A program made the position numbers and the translations under genes. DNA of 64,000 bases from the NCBI RefSeq assembly GCF_039414295.1, contig NZ_JBCITM010000003.1, positions 186,001 through 250,000 of the forward strand, given 5' to 3'. This document shows positions 43,533-52,522 of the stretch, in pieces. This stretch comes from Anoxynatronum sibiricum (GTDB lineage Bacteria > Bacillota > Clostridia > Peptostreptococcales > Tindalliaceae). Below the pieces are notes generated by a model, which had not been told where the DNA came from, searched no databases, and saw only the letters and a program-made list of their open reading frames with translations. How positions within the stretch are numbered: position 1 is the stretch's first letter; each line of letters begins with the position of its first letter.

Positions 43533-44396
43533 ATGCTGATTAAAACGGAAGCATTTGTACTGAGAAGCCAAAAGTACAGAGAAGCAGACAGTCTTATCGT
43601 GCTTTTCAGTCGAAAGCTGGGAAAAATAAGTGCAGTTGCCAAAGGTTCGCGTCGTGCTAAAAGTCAAATGCTGGCGGGCATTCAGCCTTTTTGTCATTCT
43701 GATTTTCTGCTTTACCAGGGACGAAGCCTCTATACAGTTAACCAGGTGGAGGCAAAGCAGATTTTTTATCCCCTACGAGAAGATTATCAGCGGTTGATGG
43801 AAGCGGCTTACCTGGTGGAGCTGGTGGATACAGAAATCAACGAAGGGCAGCCGCATCCCCGTCTTTATTCTCTTTTTGGATCAGGACTGACCCTTCTCAG
43901 TCGAAACGAAACCGAACTGAACACCCTGGTAAGAGCCTTTGAGGTACATTACACCCGGGTTTGCGGCTATGCGCCACAAACGATGGCTTGTGTTGCCTGT
44001 GGCATCGTCACTTCAGAGCGATGGTCTTTTTCTGCGGCCCAGGGGGGGATTTTGTGTGGGAACTGCCGATACCAAGATCCCCAAGCCTCCCACATTTCTC
44101 CTACCTGCCTGAAACTGCTCAGATATCTTGGAACCAAACCACTTCAAGATGTGGTGCGTCTTAAAATCCATCAAAAGCTCAATGACGAGCTGCAACAGCT
44201 TATGCGGAGCTACCTGCTTTACCATATGGAACGCCACCAGTTCCGAAGTCAGAAGCTGCTTCAGCAACAGGGATTTCTTCCAGTCATCAAGGTCAGGGAG
44301 AAAGAAAACACCAGCACCACATTGACAGAAACAGGTAAATCTGGTACAGTCATTAAAACTGAATCTGGTGAAAACAGCGATGAGCAGAAGGAGTAA
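43533..44396 (+). CDS. recO: DNA repair protein RecO
   Basis: Recombination mediator that loads RecA with RecR, 287 aa. N-terminal OB fold (KTEAFVLRSQKYREADSLIV, AKGSRRAKSQM) and a C-terminal zinc finger C-x2-C ... C-x2-C (CVACG, LCGNC). The last 30 residues are a polar Thr/Glu/Lys tail. ATG at 43533 follows a TTG that could also serve. The glyS promoter lies inside its 3' end. Confidence 0.93.
   Translation: MLIKTEAFVLRSQKYREADSLIVLFSRKLGKISAVAKGSRRAKSQMLAGIQPFCHSDFLLYQGRSLYTVNQVEAKQIFYPLREDYQRLMEAAYLVELVDTEINEGQPHPRLYSLFGSGLTLLSRNETELNTLVRAFEVHYTRVCGYAPQTMACVACGIVTSERWSFSAAQGGILCGNCRYQDPQASHISPTCLKLLRYLGTKPLQDVVRLKIHQKLNDELQQLMRSYLLYHMERHQFRSQKLLQQQGFLPVIKVREKENTSTTLTETGKSGTVIKTESGENSDEQKE
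44322..44350 (+). promoter_or_regulatory. glyS promoter inside recO
   Basis: TTGACA, 17-bp spacer, TACAGT within the disordered tail-coding region of recO, about 60 nt ahead of the T-box core. Confidence 0.65.
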
Positions 44397-44399
44397 TTT

Positions 44400-44579
44400 C
44401 TGTTACTTTCCAAAGCGAGCCGGGGCAGGTGGAAGCCTGGCGAAAGTCTGAAATGAAGGGCATCTGTGAGCTGAACTGATGAAAGTGGGTATCGCCTGAG
44501 TCGATATCAATCAGGGTGGAACCGCGGAAGACATATGATGCTTTCGTCCCTTATACAAGGGACAGGAGGCATTTTTTTA
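44400..44579 (+). promoter_or_regulatory. Glycine T-box leader (short type) with attenuator
   Basis: tRNA-sensing leader of glyS. The T-box sequence AGGGTGGAACCGCGG is at 44513-44527. The proposed specifier GGC (Gly) is at 44459-44461, followed by A, in AAGGGCATC. The terminator is at 44538-44578: ATGCTTTCGTCCCTT paired with AAGGGACAGGAGGCAT, then seven T. The distance from specifier to T-box is short, as in glyQS-type leaders that lack stem II. Uncharged tRNA-Gly would pair with UGGA in the T-box and allow read-through. Confidence 0.9.
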
Positions 44580-44654
44580 TGCTACCATACTTCCTGAACT
44601 GAAAGAGATTGTCAAATGAACAGGTAAGAGAATGCAAATATGAGAGGAGTCGTT

Positions 44655-46046
44655 ATGATGGCAGTGGAAAAGAGCATGGAAAAAGTGGTTGCGCTGGCAA
44701 AATCAAGGGGTTATATTTTTCCGGGGTCAGAAGTTTACGGAGGTCTTGCCAATACCTGGGACTACGGCCCGTTGGGTGTCGAATTCAAAAACAATGTGAA
44801 AAAGGCCTGGTGGAAAAAATTCATTCAGCAAAGCCCCCACAATGTGGGTCTTGACGCGGCTATCTTAATGAATCCAAAAACATGGGAGGCTTCCGGTCAT
44901 GTGGGAGGTTTCAGCGACCCGTTGATGGACTGTAAAGCATGCAAATCCCGTTTTCGGGCAGATAAGCTGATTGAAGATTTTTTGGGAGATGAAGCCAGCG
45001 ATGCTGCCGTGGATGGTTGGAGCACGGAGAAAATGTCGGTTTTCATTGAAGAAAATCAGATTGCCTGCCCCGAATGCAGTGCTCACAACTTCACAGGAAT
45101 CCGGCAGTTTAATCTGATGTTTAAAACATTTCAGGGAGTTACTGAAGACAGCAGCACACAGATTTATCTGCGACCCGAAACAGCCCAGGGAATTTTCGTG
45201 AATTTCAAGAATGTGCAGCGATCTTCACGCAAAAAAGTTCCTTTTGGAATTGGCCAAATCGGTAAATCTTTCCGCAATGAAATTACACCGGGGAACTTCA
45301 CGTTCCGAACCCGGGAGTTCGAACAGATGGAGTTGGAGTTTTTCTGCAAACCAGGAACAGACTTGGAGTGGTTTGATTACTGGTCCAACTTCTGCCATAA
45401 CTGGCTCATCAGCCTGGGCCTGACTCCTGAAAATTTACGGCTGCGTGAACATGAAAAAGAAGAATTGTCTCATTACAGTGCTGCCACCACCGACATTGAA
45501 TACCGGTTTCCCTTTGGATGGGGTGAGCTGTGGGGAATCGCCGATCGTACCGACTTTGACCTGAAACAGCATGCGGCCCATTCCGGGGTTGATTTCCACT
45601 ATCAGGACCCAGTAACCAATGAAAAATACGTGCCTTACTGCATTGAACCATCTGTTGGGGCTGATCGAGTTGCGCTGGCCTTCCTGGTGGATGCTTACGA
45701 TGAAGAACAGGTGGGTGAAAATGATACACGAGTGGTGTTGCGTTTACATCCGTTTCTGGCTCCCATCAAGGCGGCTGTGTTGCCCCTGGCAAAAAAGCTG
45801 GGTGATGATGCGATGAAAGTGTATGATTTGCTGTCAGAACATTTTATGATTGAATATGATGATGCCGGCAGTATCGGCAAACGCTATCGCCGTAATGATG
45901 AGGTGGGCACACCCTTCTGCATTACTTTTGACTTCGATTCGATGGAAGATGGGTGCGTGACAGTACGCCATCGTGATACAATGGAACAGGAAAGGGTATC
46001 TATAGACGAACTGGTTCACTATCTGGCCAAACGACTTGTTTTTTAA
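44655..46046 (+). CDS. glyS: Glycyl-tRNA synthetase, single-chain type
   Basis: Class II synthetase of the dimeric eukaryote/archaeal-like form, 463 aa. SRGYIFPGSEVYGGLANTWD, GFSDPLMDC, IYLRPETAQGIFVNFKN (motif 1/2 region), FRNEITPGNFTFRTREFEQM and GADRVALAFLVDAY (motif 3) are present, with a C-terminal anticodon domain. CKACKSRFRADK and CPECSAHNF suggest a zinc site. ATG at 44655; 44658 is equally possible. Controlled by the T-box upstream. Confidence 0.95.
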   Translation: MMAVEKSMEKVVALAKSRGYIFPGSEVYGGLANTWDYGPLGVEFKNNVKKAWWKKFIQQSPHNVGLDAAILMNPKTWEASGHVGGFSDPLMDCKACKSRFRADKLIEDFLGDEASDAAVDGWSTEKMSVFIEENQIACPECSAHNFTGIRQFNLMFKTFQGVTEDSSTQIYLRPETAQGIFVNFKNVQRSSRKKVPFGIGQIGKSFRNEITPGNFTFRTREFEQMELEFFCKPGTDLEWFDYWSNFCHNWLISLGLTPENLRLREHEKEELSHYSAATTDIEYRFPFGWGELWGIADRTDFDLKQHAAHSGVDFHYQDPVTNEKYVPYCIEPSVGADRVALAFLVDAYDEEQVGENDTRVVLRLHPFLAPIKAAVLPLAKKLGDDAMKVYDLLSEHFMIEYDDAGSIGKRYRRNDEVGTPFCITFDFDSMEDGCVTVRHRDTMEQERVSIDELVHYLAKRLVF

Positions 46047-46058
46047 AGGAGGAGATCG

Positions 46059-46895
46059 ATGAAAGTTCAGGAGCTTAAATTTTTTATAGTATCCGACTCT
46101 GTGGGAGAAACTGCAGAGCTGGTGGCCCGGGCTGCACTCAGTCAGTTTGATTTTAAAAACTATGAAATTAGGCGTTATTCTTTCATGTCTGAGCCGGAAC
46201 AGCTCCTTGAAATGCTGACCGATGCACAACCTGAAAGTACCATTATCCTGTTCACCATGGTGGTGCCAGCCATGCGTGAGTTGTTGATGCGTGAAATCAA
46301 GGAGCGCAAGTTGCCAGCCATCGATCTTATGGCCGGCTTGATGGATGTACTGGAAGATCGACTATGCATGAAACCCAAGGGAGAAGCTGGGCTGATTCGC
46401 AAACTGGATGAACAGTATTTCCGGCGCATCGAGGCCATAGAGTTTGCTGTTAAATATGATGATGGGAAAGATCCCCGGGGGCTTAAAAAGGCCGATATTG
46501 TTCTTATTGGCATTTCTCGAACTTCTAAAACTCCTCTGAGCATGTACCTGGCACATCGAAACATCAAAGTGGCCAACGTGCCGCTGGTGCCGGAAGTGTC
46601 GCCGCCCAAAGAGCTTTTTGAAGTGAAACCCCAAAAAATCATTGGACTGACAACAGACCCCTACAAGCTGATAGAAATTAGAAAAGAACGAATTAAAGCA
46701 TTGGGACTGCAGGATAATGCCAACTACGCCAGCATTCAGCGCATTATTGAAGAGTTGGAATATGCAGATGCCCTGATGCGCAAATTAGGCTGCCCTGTCA
46801 TTGACGTTTCTGCCCGGGCAGTGGAAGAAAGTGCCAGTATCATTCTGGAAATCTGCCGGGAAATTGGCTATGAGGTTGGACTGCTGAAAGGTTAA
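46059..46895 (+). CDS. Pyruvate,phosphate dikinase regulatory protein
   Basis: Bifunctional ADP-dependent kinase and Pi-dependent pyrophosphorylase (DUF299 family) that switches PPDK off and on by phosphorylating its active-site Thr, 278 aa. FFIVSDSVGETAELVARAAL starts the protein and the P-loop-like GISRTSKTPLSMYLA is central. ATG follows AAAGGAGGAGATCG. The target enzyme is encoded immediately downstream, which fixes the specificity (PPDK rather than PEP synthase). Confidence 0.94.
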   Translation: MKVQELKFFIVSDSVGETAELVARAALSQFDFKNYEIRRYSFMSEPEQLLEMLTDAQPESTIILFTMVVPAMRELLMREIKERKLPAIDLMAGLMDVLEDRLCMKPKGEAGLIRKLDEQYFRRIEAIEFAVKYDDGKDPRGLKKADIVLIGISRTSKTPLSMYLAHRNIKVANVPLVPEVSPPKELFEVKPQKIIGLTTDPYKLIEIRKERIKALGLQDNANYASIQRIIEELEYADALMRKLGCPVIDVSARAVEESASIILEICREIGYEVGLLKG

Positions 46896-46953
46896 GTGAA
46901 ACACTCATCAGTTTCTTTTTGATGAAAACAATCTGCGGAGGTGACCATCTGTC

Positions 46954-49575
46954 ATGAAACAATACGTGTATGCATTTCGTGAAGGATCTTCGGAAATGAA
47001 ACCACTTCTGGGTGGCAAGGGCGCAAACCTGGCGGAAATGACCCGCATAGGGCTGCCGGTGCCCGGAGGCTTCACCATTACCACAGAAGCTTGTATTGAA
47101 TATTATGAACAGGGGAACATGATATGGGATGACTTGAGGCAGCAGATCGGACAAAAGCTGAGCGAGATGGAAACTGAAATGGGACATCAACTGGGAGAAG
47201 TGAAAAACCCCTTGCTGGTTTCTGTTCGATCTGGCGCCGTTGTTTCAATGCCCGGCATGATGGACACCATCCTGAACCTGGGGTTGAATGATGAAACCGT
47301 TCAGGGGCTGGCAAACACCTCCGGCAATCAAAGGTTTGCTTTTGACAGTTACCGCCGGCTGATTCAAATGTTTGGTGATGTGGTACTGGAGATTCCTAAA
47401 TACAAATTTGACAGTCTCTTGGAGAAAAAGAAAACTGAAAAAGGTGCCGCTTCCGATACAGACCTGGTGGCAGAAGATTTTATGGATTTGGTGGAAGCTT
47501 TTAAAAAAGTGGTTCAGAAGGAAACACGAAAACCTTTTCCCCAAGATCCTCAGGTTCAGCTCATGATGGCGGTGGAAGCAGTATTCAAATCATGGAACAA
47601 TCCCCGTGCCCGTGTCTACCGGGAGCATAATGATATTTCTCATCACCTGGGAACGGCGGTCAACATACAGGTGATGGTTTTTGGAAACATGGGTAATGAT
47701 TCCGGGACGGGTGTTGCCTTTACCCGAAATCCTTCAACAGGTGAAAACAAACTATATGGTGAGTTTCTGGTAAATGCCCAGGGTGAAGATGTGGTGGCAG
47801 GCATCAGAACACCAAAGGATATTGAAGAAATGAAGAACCTGCTGCCCGAAGCATACCAGCAGTTCAAAGAAGTGGCACAGCTCTTGGAAAAACACTATCG
47901 GGACATGCAGGACATTGAGTTCACCGTTAACCGGGGCAAACTGTTCATGTTGCAGACCCGTACCGGAAAGCGAACTGCCCAGGCCGCAATTCAGGTGGCG
48001 GTGGACATGGTTGAAGAAGGGTTGATCACTAAAGAAGAAGCTGTTCTGCGAATGAATCCCTCTGATCTGGACCAGCTGCTGCACCCCACCTTTGATGAAA
48101 AAGCACTGGAAGAGGCTGCTCTTATCACCAAAGGACTTCCAGCTTCTTCGGGAGCTGCCTGTGGAAAAATTTACTTTACCCCTGAAGAAGCGGTTAATGC
48201 GCATGCCAGAGGTGAAATCGTTATCCTGGTGCGCAATGAGACCTCGCCTGAAGATATTGAAGGAATGGTGGCATCTGCCGGTATACTCACGGCCAAGGGT
48301 GGCATGACATCACACGCAGCGGTGGTGGCCCGGGGCATGGGAAAATGTTGCGTGTCCGGTGCCGGCGAGTTGAACATTAGCGAACAGGAAAAAACTATGA
48401 AAATAGAAGCGATTTCGCTAACAGAAGGCGACTTCATTTCCCTTGATGGAAATACCGGTTGTGTATATCATGGCAAGATTGCAACCAGAGAAGCGCGGCT
48501 GGGGGGGCGTTTTGTGACCCTCATGGAATGGGCAGATGATCTTCGAAAGCTGAAAGTGCGCACCAATGCCGATACTCCGAGAGACTCGGCCAAGGCAGTT
48601 GAGTTTGGAGCGGAAGGCATAGGCCTTTGCCGCACCGAACACATGTTTTTTGAAGAGAACCGGATTGCAGTCATGCGCCGCATGATTCTTTCGAGAACTG
48701 AAGACGCACGCCGTAAAGCGCTGGCAGAGCTAATGCCCATGCAAAGAGACGATTTTGTCGCCATTTTCAAAGTGATGGGCGACAGACCTGTAACCATCAG
48801 ACTTCTCGATCCCCCGCTTCATGAGTTTCTGCCCACGGCTGAAGCTGATATTCAACGTTTGGCTGGCGAACTGGATGTTTCGGTTTCTCAGTTGAAAGAA
48901 ACTGTTCGTGAACTGGCAGAGGTGAATCCCATGTTGGGACATCGAGGCTGTCGATTGGCTGTCACTTATCCTGAAATCTATGAAATGCAGGTGCAGGCTA
49001 TTATGGAAGCAGCCACACAACTGAAGCGGGAGGGACATCATGTTATACCAGAGATCATGATTCCTCTTATTGGCGAAATAAAAGAGCTTCAGTATGTGAA
49101 AGAGTTGGTGCTGAAAGTGATTCGCCAGGTGGGAAATGATACCGGCGAAACAGTACCCTATCTTATTGGCACCATGATTGAAATTCCACGAGCTGCTATC
49201 ACTGCCGATGATATTGCCAAAGAAGCCGAATTTTTCTCCTTTGGCACCAATGATCTGACTCAGATGACCTATGGTTTTTCCAGAGACGATGCCGGCAAAT
49301 TCATCAAAGAATACCGGGATAAAGGCATTCTGGAAAAAGACCCCTTCCAGCAGATTGACCGGCGCGGTGTGGGAGAATTGATGAAAACCGCTGTCAAACT
49401 GGGGCTTGAAAGTCGTAGCGACCTAAAGCTAGGTATTTGCGGCGAACATGGCGGTGATCCCAGTTCTGTTGAATTCTGCCACTTGCTGGGACTTGATTAT
49501 GTTTCGTGCTCCCCCTTCAGGGTTCCCATTGCCCGACTGGCTGCGGCTCAGGCGGCCATTCGGTATCCTTCATGA
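46954..49575 (+). CDS. ppdK: Pyruvate, phosphate dikinase
   Basis: Interconverts pyruvate, ATP and Pi with PEP, AMP and PPi; 873 aa, normal length. ATP-grasp domain with GGKGANLAEMTRIGLPVPGG, phosphohistidine domain with LTAKGGMTSHAAVVARGMG (catalytic His about 455, neighbouring Thr is the regulatory site), and a TIM-barrel PEP domain with FSFGTNDLTQMTYGFSRDDA and ICGEHGGDPSSVEF. ATG 46954 follows GCGGAGGTGA. Pairs with the regulator upstream. A perfect 14-bp terminator stem follows. Confidence 0.97.
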   Translation: MKQYVYAFREGSSEMKPLLGGKGANLAEMTRIGLPVPGGFTITTEACIEYYEQGNMIWDDLRQQIGQKLSEMETEMGHQLGEVKNPLLVSVRSGAVVSMPGMMDTILNLGLNDETVQGLANTSGNQRFAFDSYRRLIQMFGDVVLEIPKYKFDSLLEKKKTEKGAASDTDLVAEDFMDLVEAFKKVVQKETRKPFPQDPQVQLMMAVEAVFKSWNNPRARVYREHNDISHHLGTAVNIQVMVFGNMGNDSGTGVAFTRNPSTGENKLYGEFLVNAQGEDVVAGIRTPKDIEEMKNLLPEAYQQFKEVAQLLEKHYRDMQDIEFTVNRGKLFMLQTRTGKRTAQAAIQVAVDMVEEGLITKEEAVLRMNPSDLDQLLHPTFDEKALEEAALITKGLPASSGAACGKIYFTPEEAVNAHARGEIVILVRNETSPEDIEGMVASAGILTAKGGMTSHAAVVARGMGKCCVSGAGELNISEQEKTMKIEAISLTEGDFISLDGNTGCVYHGKIATREARLGGRFVTLMEWADDLRKLKVRTNADTPRDSAKAVEFGAEGIGLCRTEHMFFEENRIAVMRRMILSRTEDARRKALAELMPMQRDDFVAIFKVMGDRPVTIRLLDPPLHEFLPTAEADIQRLAGELDVSVSQLKETVRELAEVNPMLGHRGCRLAVTYPEIYEMQVQAIMEAATQLKREGHHVIPEIMIPLIGEIKELQYVKELVLKVIRQVGNDTGETVPYLIGTMIEIPRAAITADDIAKEAEFFSFGTNDLTQMTYGFSRDDAGKFIKEYRDKGILEKDPFQQIDRRGVGELMKTAVKLGLESRSDLKLGICGEHGGDPSSVEFCHLLGLDYVSCSPFRVPIARLAAAQAAIRYPS

Positions 49576-49607
49576 GTAGTTGTCTCAACTGAATATAAGA
49601 ACAACAC

Positions 49608-49645
49608 AAAACACTGCAAGCCAATGCTTGCAGTGTTTTGATTTT
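49608..49645 (+). terminator. Terminator after ppdK
   Basis: AAAACACTGCAAGC, CAAT loop, GCTTGCAGTGTTTT then GATTTT: perfect 14-bp stem. It marks the left border of the arr block. The next 100 nt are AT-rich with nothing recognisable. Confidence 0.9.
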
Positions 49646-49754
49646 ACTGACAAATCGTGTTGCACATTATATAGAAGTGATTAGCAATTTAAACAAGTAT
49701 AGAGCAAAAAACTATTCCTTGATGAAGAGAAGAGAATAAAATCATAGATACAGA

Positions 49755-49783
49755 TAGACAAAGGTCGATGTTATAGGTATAAT
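49755..49783 (+). promoter_or_regulatory. arr operon promoter
   Basis: TAGACA, 17-bp spacer, TATAAT: one mismatch from the sigma-A consensus. It is the only good promoter in the 347-nt gap before arrA. Confidence 0.7.
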
Positions 49784-49802
49784 TGAATAAATAAATTCAA
49801 TT
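49781..49802 (+). promoter_or_regulatory. Candidate ArsR-type operator at the arr transcription start
   Basis: Perfect dyad AATTGAAT-AAATAA-ATTCAATT overlapping the last bases of the -10 box and the expected +1. The TTGAAT/ATTCAA half-sites are like those of ArsR/SmtB repressors. No regulator gene is adjacent. Confidence 0.5.
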
Positions 49803-49922
49803 GTTGATAAATAGCATGAACGCAGAACTACATAGAATGGTCAGCTACACGAATAGAAAGAAAGGAAGCTTTCGGCTAAGAAATGATAGTTTTATCACAA
49901 TATTAACAGGAGGGTGGGTTCC
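49803..49922 (+). other. arrA leader, no gene
   Basis: AT-rich untranslated leader of about 130 nt. It contains a small GAAAG/CTTTC hairpin and the arrA ribosome site CAGGAGGGTGGG. No riboswitch or reading frame recognised. Confidence 0.4.
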
Positions 49923-52496
49923 ATGAACATCACAAGAAGAAGATTTGTGCAGGGAGCTGTGGCAGCAGGTACTGCAGCCTTTTTCTGGCAGGCAGGATGT
50001 AATGCGCGCCTGGAAACACTGGAGGAAACAGATGCGGTGGTTGAAATGCCACAAGAAGTACAGGGTCTGGCAGCAGGTGAATGGGTTCCAAGTGGCTGTT
50101 TGGGATGTACTTCCTGGTGTGCCAAGGAAGTCTTTGTGGTGGATGGCAGAGCCATTAAAATCAGGGCGAATGCCGGTTCTAAAGTTCATGGTGGAAACGA
50201 TTGCCCGCGTGCACACCTTGCCATCCAGCAGGTGTATGACCCCGATCGTATCAAACAACCCATGAAACGCACCAACCCGCGAAAAGGACTTGATGAAGAT
50301 CCGCAGTTTGTACCCATTTCATGGGATGAAGCCATGGATATGCTGGCAGACAAAGTGATGGAGCTGCGTGAGAATGATGAGACTCATAAATTTGTTTTAT
50401 TTCGTGGGCGTTATACCAATATCAACGATCTATTTTACAGCAGTCTGCCAAAGATTATCGGATCACCCAACAATATATCCCATAGCTCCATTTGTGCAGA
50501 AGCCGAAAAATTTGGCCCTTACTACACTCAGGGATATTGGAACTACAGGGATTACGATGTAGCTAATACCAGATATATGATCTGCTGGGGAGTGGACCCC
50601 CTCTGTTCCAACCGTCAGGTATCCCATTACCTTAATGCTTTTGGAGGTATGTTGAAGAACGGGGTACGCATTGCCACTGTTGATCCCAAATATTCCAATA
50701 CAGCAGCGAAATCTGAAGTCTGGATGCCTGTTAAACCGGGGCAGGATGGTGCTTTAGCCACTGCCATGGCGCATGTGATTTTATCGGAAGGTCTCTGGTC
50801 CCGTGAATTTGTGGGTGATTTCACCGACGGTTCAAATCATTTCATTCCAGGCCAAGATGCCAATGAAGCAGATTTTGAAGAAATCTACTCCCACGGCGTG
50901 GTGAAATGGTGGAATCTTGAACTGAAAGACCGGACCCCTGAGTGGGCTGAAGAAGTGTGCGGGGTTGATGCTGACACGATACGCAAAGTCGCCGTTGATT
51001 TTGCCAGCGAAGCTCCACATGTGATGGTTTTCATGGGCGGTGGCTCCAACATGCAGGTGAGGGGCGCTTACAACTCCATGGCTGTTCATGCTCTTAACGG
51101 TTTGGTGGGAGCGGCAGAGAATAAGGGCGGTACCATCACCGGCAGAAGTGCCCGCCTTGGTTCGCTGCCCAAACCTGATGATTATATGGATGAAATGGCG
51201 ACAACCAACAGCAAGCAGAAGAAAATAGACCAGCGGGGTTATTTGGAGTTTCCAGCGCTGAAAGATGGAAAGTCCGGCGGCGGCGTGGTCACCAATCGAG
51301 TGGCTGATGCCATTCTCATGGAAGATCCTTATTTACCTAAAGTGGGAATCGGGTATTTTTGCAACTTTAACTACTCCTGTCCGGAAGCAAGCCGCTGGCA
51401 TGAGGCAATGTCCAAACTTGAGTTTTACGCCCACTGCGTTACCCATTATTCTGAAATGAGCCATTTTGCCGATTTACTGCTGCCTTCCACCCATCATATG
51501 TTTGAGCAGATGAGCTCGGCAGCACAGAAAGGCAATTCATTCACACATCTGTGGATTGGCGGCAGAGCCATTGATCCGGTCTATGATGTGAAAAACCCGG
51601 AATCGGAAGTGCCATGGATGCTGGCAGAGAAGATGGCAGAGCGGGGATTTTCCAATTTGATGGATTTTCTAAAAGAATTTAAAGATCCGGAAACAGGTCA
51701 GGCACCCGGCAATGGCATTGAACTGGAAACCAATGCCTTCAAAATCCTTACAGAGCCCATCTGGAATCCCGATGCCTATGTGGAAGCAGGGAACCATGGT
51801 GACAGTTTTGACGCGTGGGAAGCTTTTCTTGCAAAAGGAATCTGGAACTCTGATGAATATGAGTTCAAGAAACTTTGGGGTAAAATGCCTACTGCAACAG
51901 AGAAATTTGAATTTTACAGTGAGACCCTTAAAGAGGCCCTTGAAGGCCATGCCGAGAAGCATGGCGTGACAGCTGATGACGTGCTGGAAGCCTGCAAATA
52001 CGGTGAAAGCAAGGGCGAGCGAGCTTTTGTGCCTCACTATACACCTCCTTTTATGCATGGCAGCGAACAGGAATATCCCTTTGCCTTCATTGACTGCAAA
52101 TCTCACATGGCCAGGGAAGGCCGCTCGTCCAATTGTTCCTGGTTCCAGGAGTTTAAAGATGTGGATGCCGGTGATATGAAGTGGGGTGACTGCATCAAGC
52201 TGAATCCGGCTGATGCAGCTGCTCTTGGCCTCGAAGATGGCGAACTGGTCCGGGTGGTTTCACCCACCGGTGAAGCGGTGACCACGCTGAAAACCTGGAG
52301 TGCGCTGCGCCCCGGAACCGCTTCCAAAACCTACGGCCAGGGTCATTGGGCAATGGGACATGTGGCGGCGGAAGATTTCGTCGGCCGTAAATCGAGAGGC
52401 GCCAATAACAATGACTTCATGACAGCCGATTATGAGCGTCTCAGTGGATCCACCGCATTCTACGGCAGCTTTCGCGTACGAATTGAAAAAGTTTAA
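49923..52496 (+). CDS. arrA: Respiratory arsenate reductase, molybdopterin subunit ArrA
   Basis: Mo-bisMGD enzyme of the DMSO reductase family, 857 aa, predicted to reduce arsenate to arsenite as terminal acceptor outside the membrane. Tat signal RRRFVQG (5-11) and a helix. [4Fe-4S] motif C59-x2-C62-x3-C66-x27-C94, the spacing known for ArrA. Predicted Mo ligand C191 in HSSICAEAEK. Active-site residues R163, Y164, H187, S188, C191, K196 and Y208 all keep the spacing I recall from the Shewanella ANA-3 ArrA structure (R165, Y166, H189, S190, C193, K198, Y210). ATG at 49923 after GGAGGG; a GTG at 49914 is rejected. ArxA (arsenite oxidase type) or another close subfamily is the main alternative. 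Confidence 0.87.
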   Translation: MNITRRRFVQGAVAAGTAAFFWQAGCNARLETLEETDAVVEMPQEVQGLAAGEWVPSGCLGCTSWCAKEVFVVDGRAIKIRANAGSKVHGGNDCPRAHLAIQQVYDPDRIKQPMKRTNPRKGLDEDPQFVPISWDEAMDMLADKVMELRENDETHKFVLFRGRYTNINDLFYSSLPKIIGSPNNISHSSICAEAEKFGPYYTQGYWNYRDYDVANTRYMICWGVDPLCSNRQVSHYLNAFGGMLKNGVRIATVDPKYSNTAAKSEVWMPVKPGQDGALATAMAHVILSEGLWSREFVGDFTDGSNHFIPGQDANEADFEEIYSHGVVKWWNLELKDRTPEWAEEVCGVDADTIRKVAVDFASEAPHVMVFMGGGSNMQVRGAYNSMAVHALNGLVGAAENKGGTITGRSARLGSLPKPDDYMDEMATTNSKQKKIDQRGYLEFPALKDGKSGGGVVTNRVADAILMEDPYLPKVGIGYFCNFNYSCPEASRWHEAMSKLEFYAHCVTHYSEMSHFADLLLPSTHHMFEQMSSAAQKGNSFTHLWIGGRAIDPVYDVKNPESEVPWMLAEKMAERGFSNLMDFLKEFKDPETGQAPGNGIELETNAFKILTEPIWNPDAYVEAGNHGDSFDAWEAFLAKGIWNSDEYEFKKLWGKMPTATEKFEFYSETLKEALEGHAEKHGVTADDVLEACKYGESKGERAFVPHYTPPFMHGSEQEYPFAFIDCKSHMAREGRSSNCSWFQEFKDVDAGDMKWGDCIKLNPADAAALGLEDGELVRVVSPTGEAVTTLKTWSALRPGTASKTYGQGHWAMGHVAAEDFVGRKSRGANNNDFMTADYERLSGSTAFYGSFRVRIEKV

Positions 52497-52522
52497 TAAT
52501 GAGCCAATCGGAGGTGTAAATC

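Noticed and set aside
49923..52496. Formate dehydrogenase, periplasmic nitrate reductase or selenocysteine enzyme
   Set aside because: No in-frame UGA or SECIS-like hairpin at the active site; the ligand is Cys in HSSICAEAEK and the partner subunit and spacing fit ArrA better.
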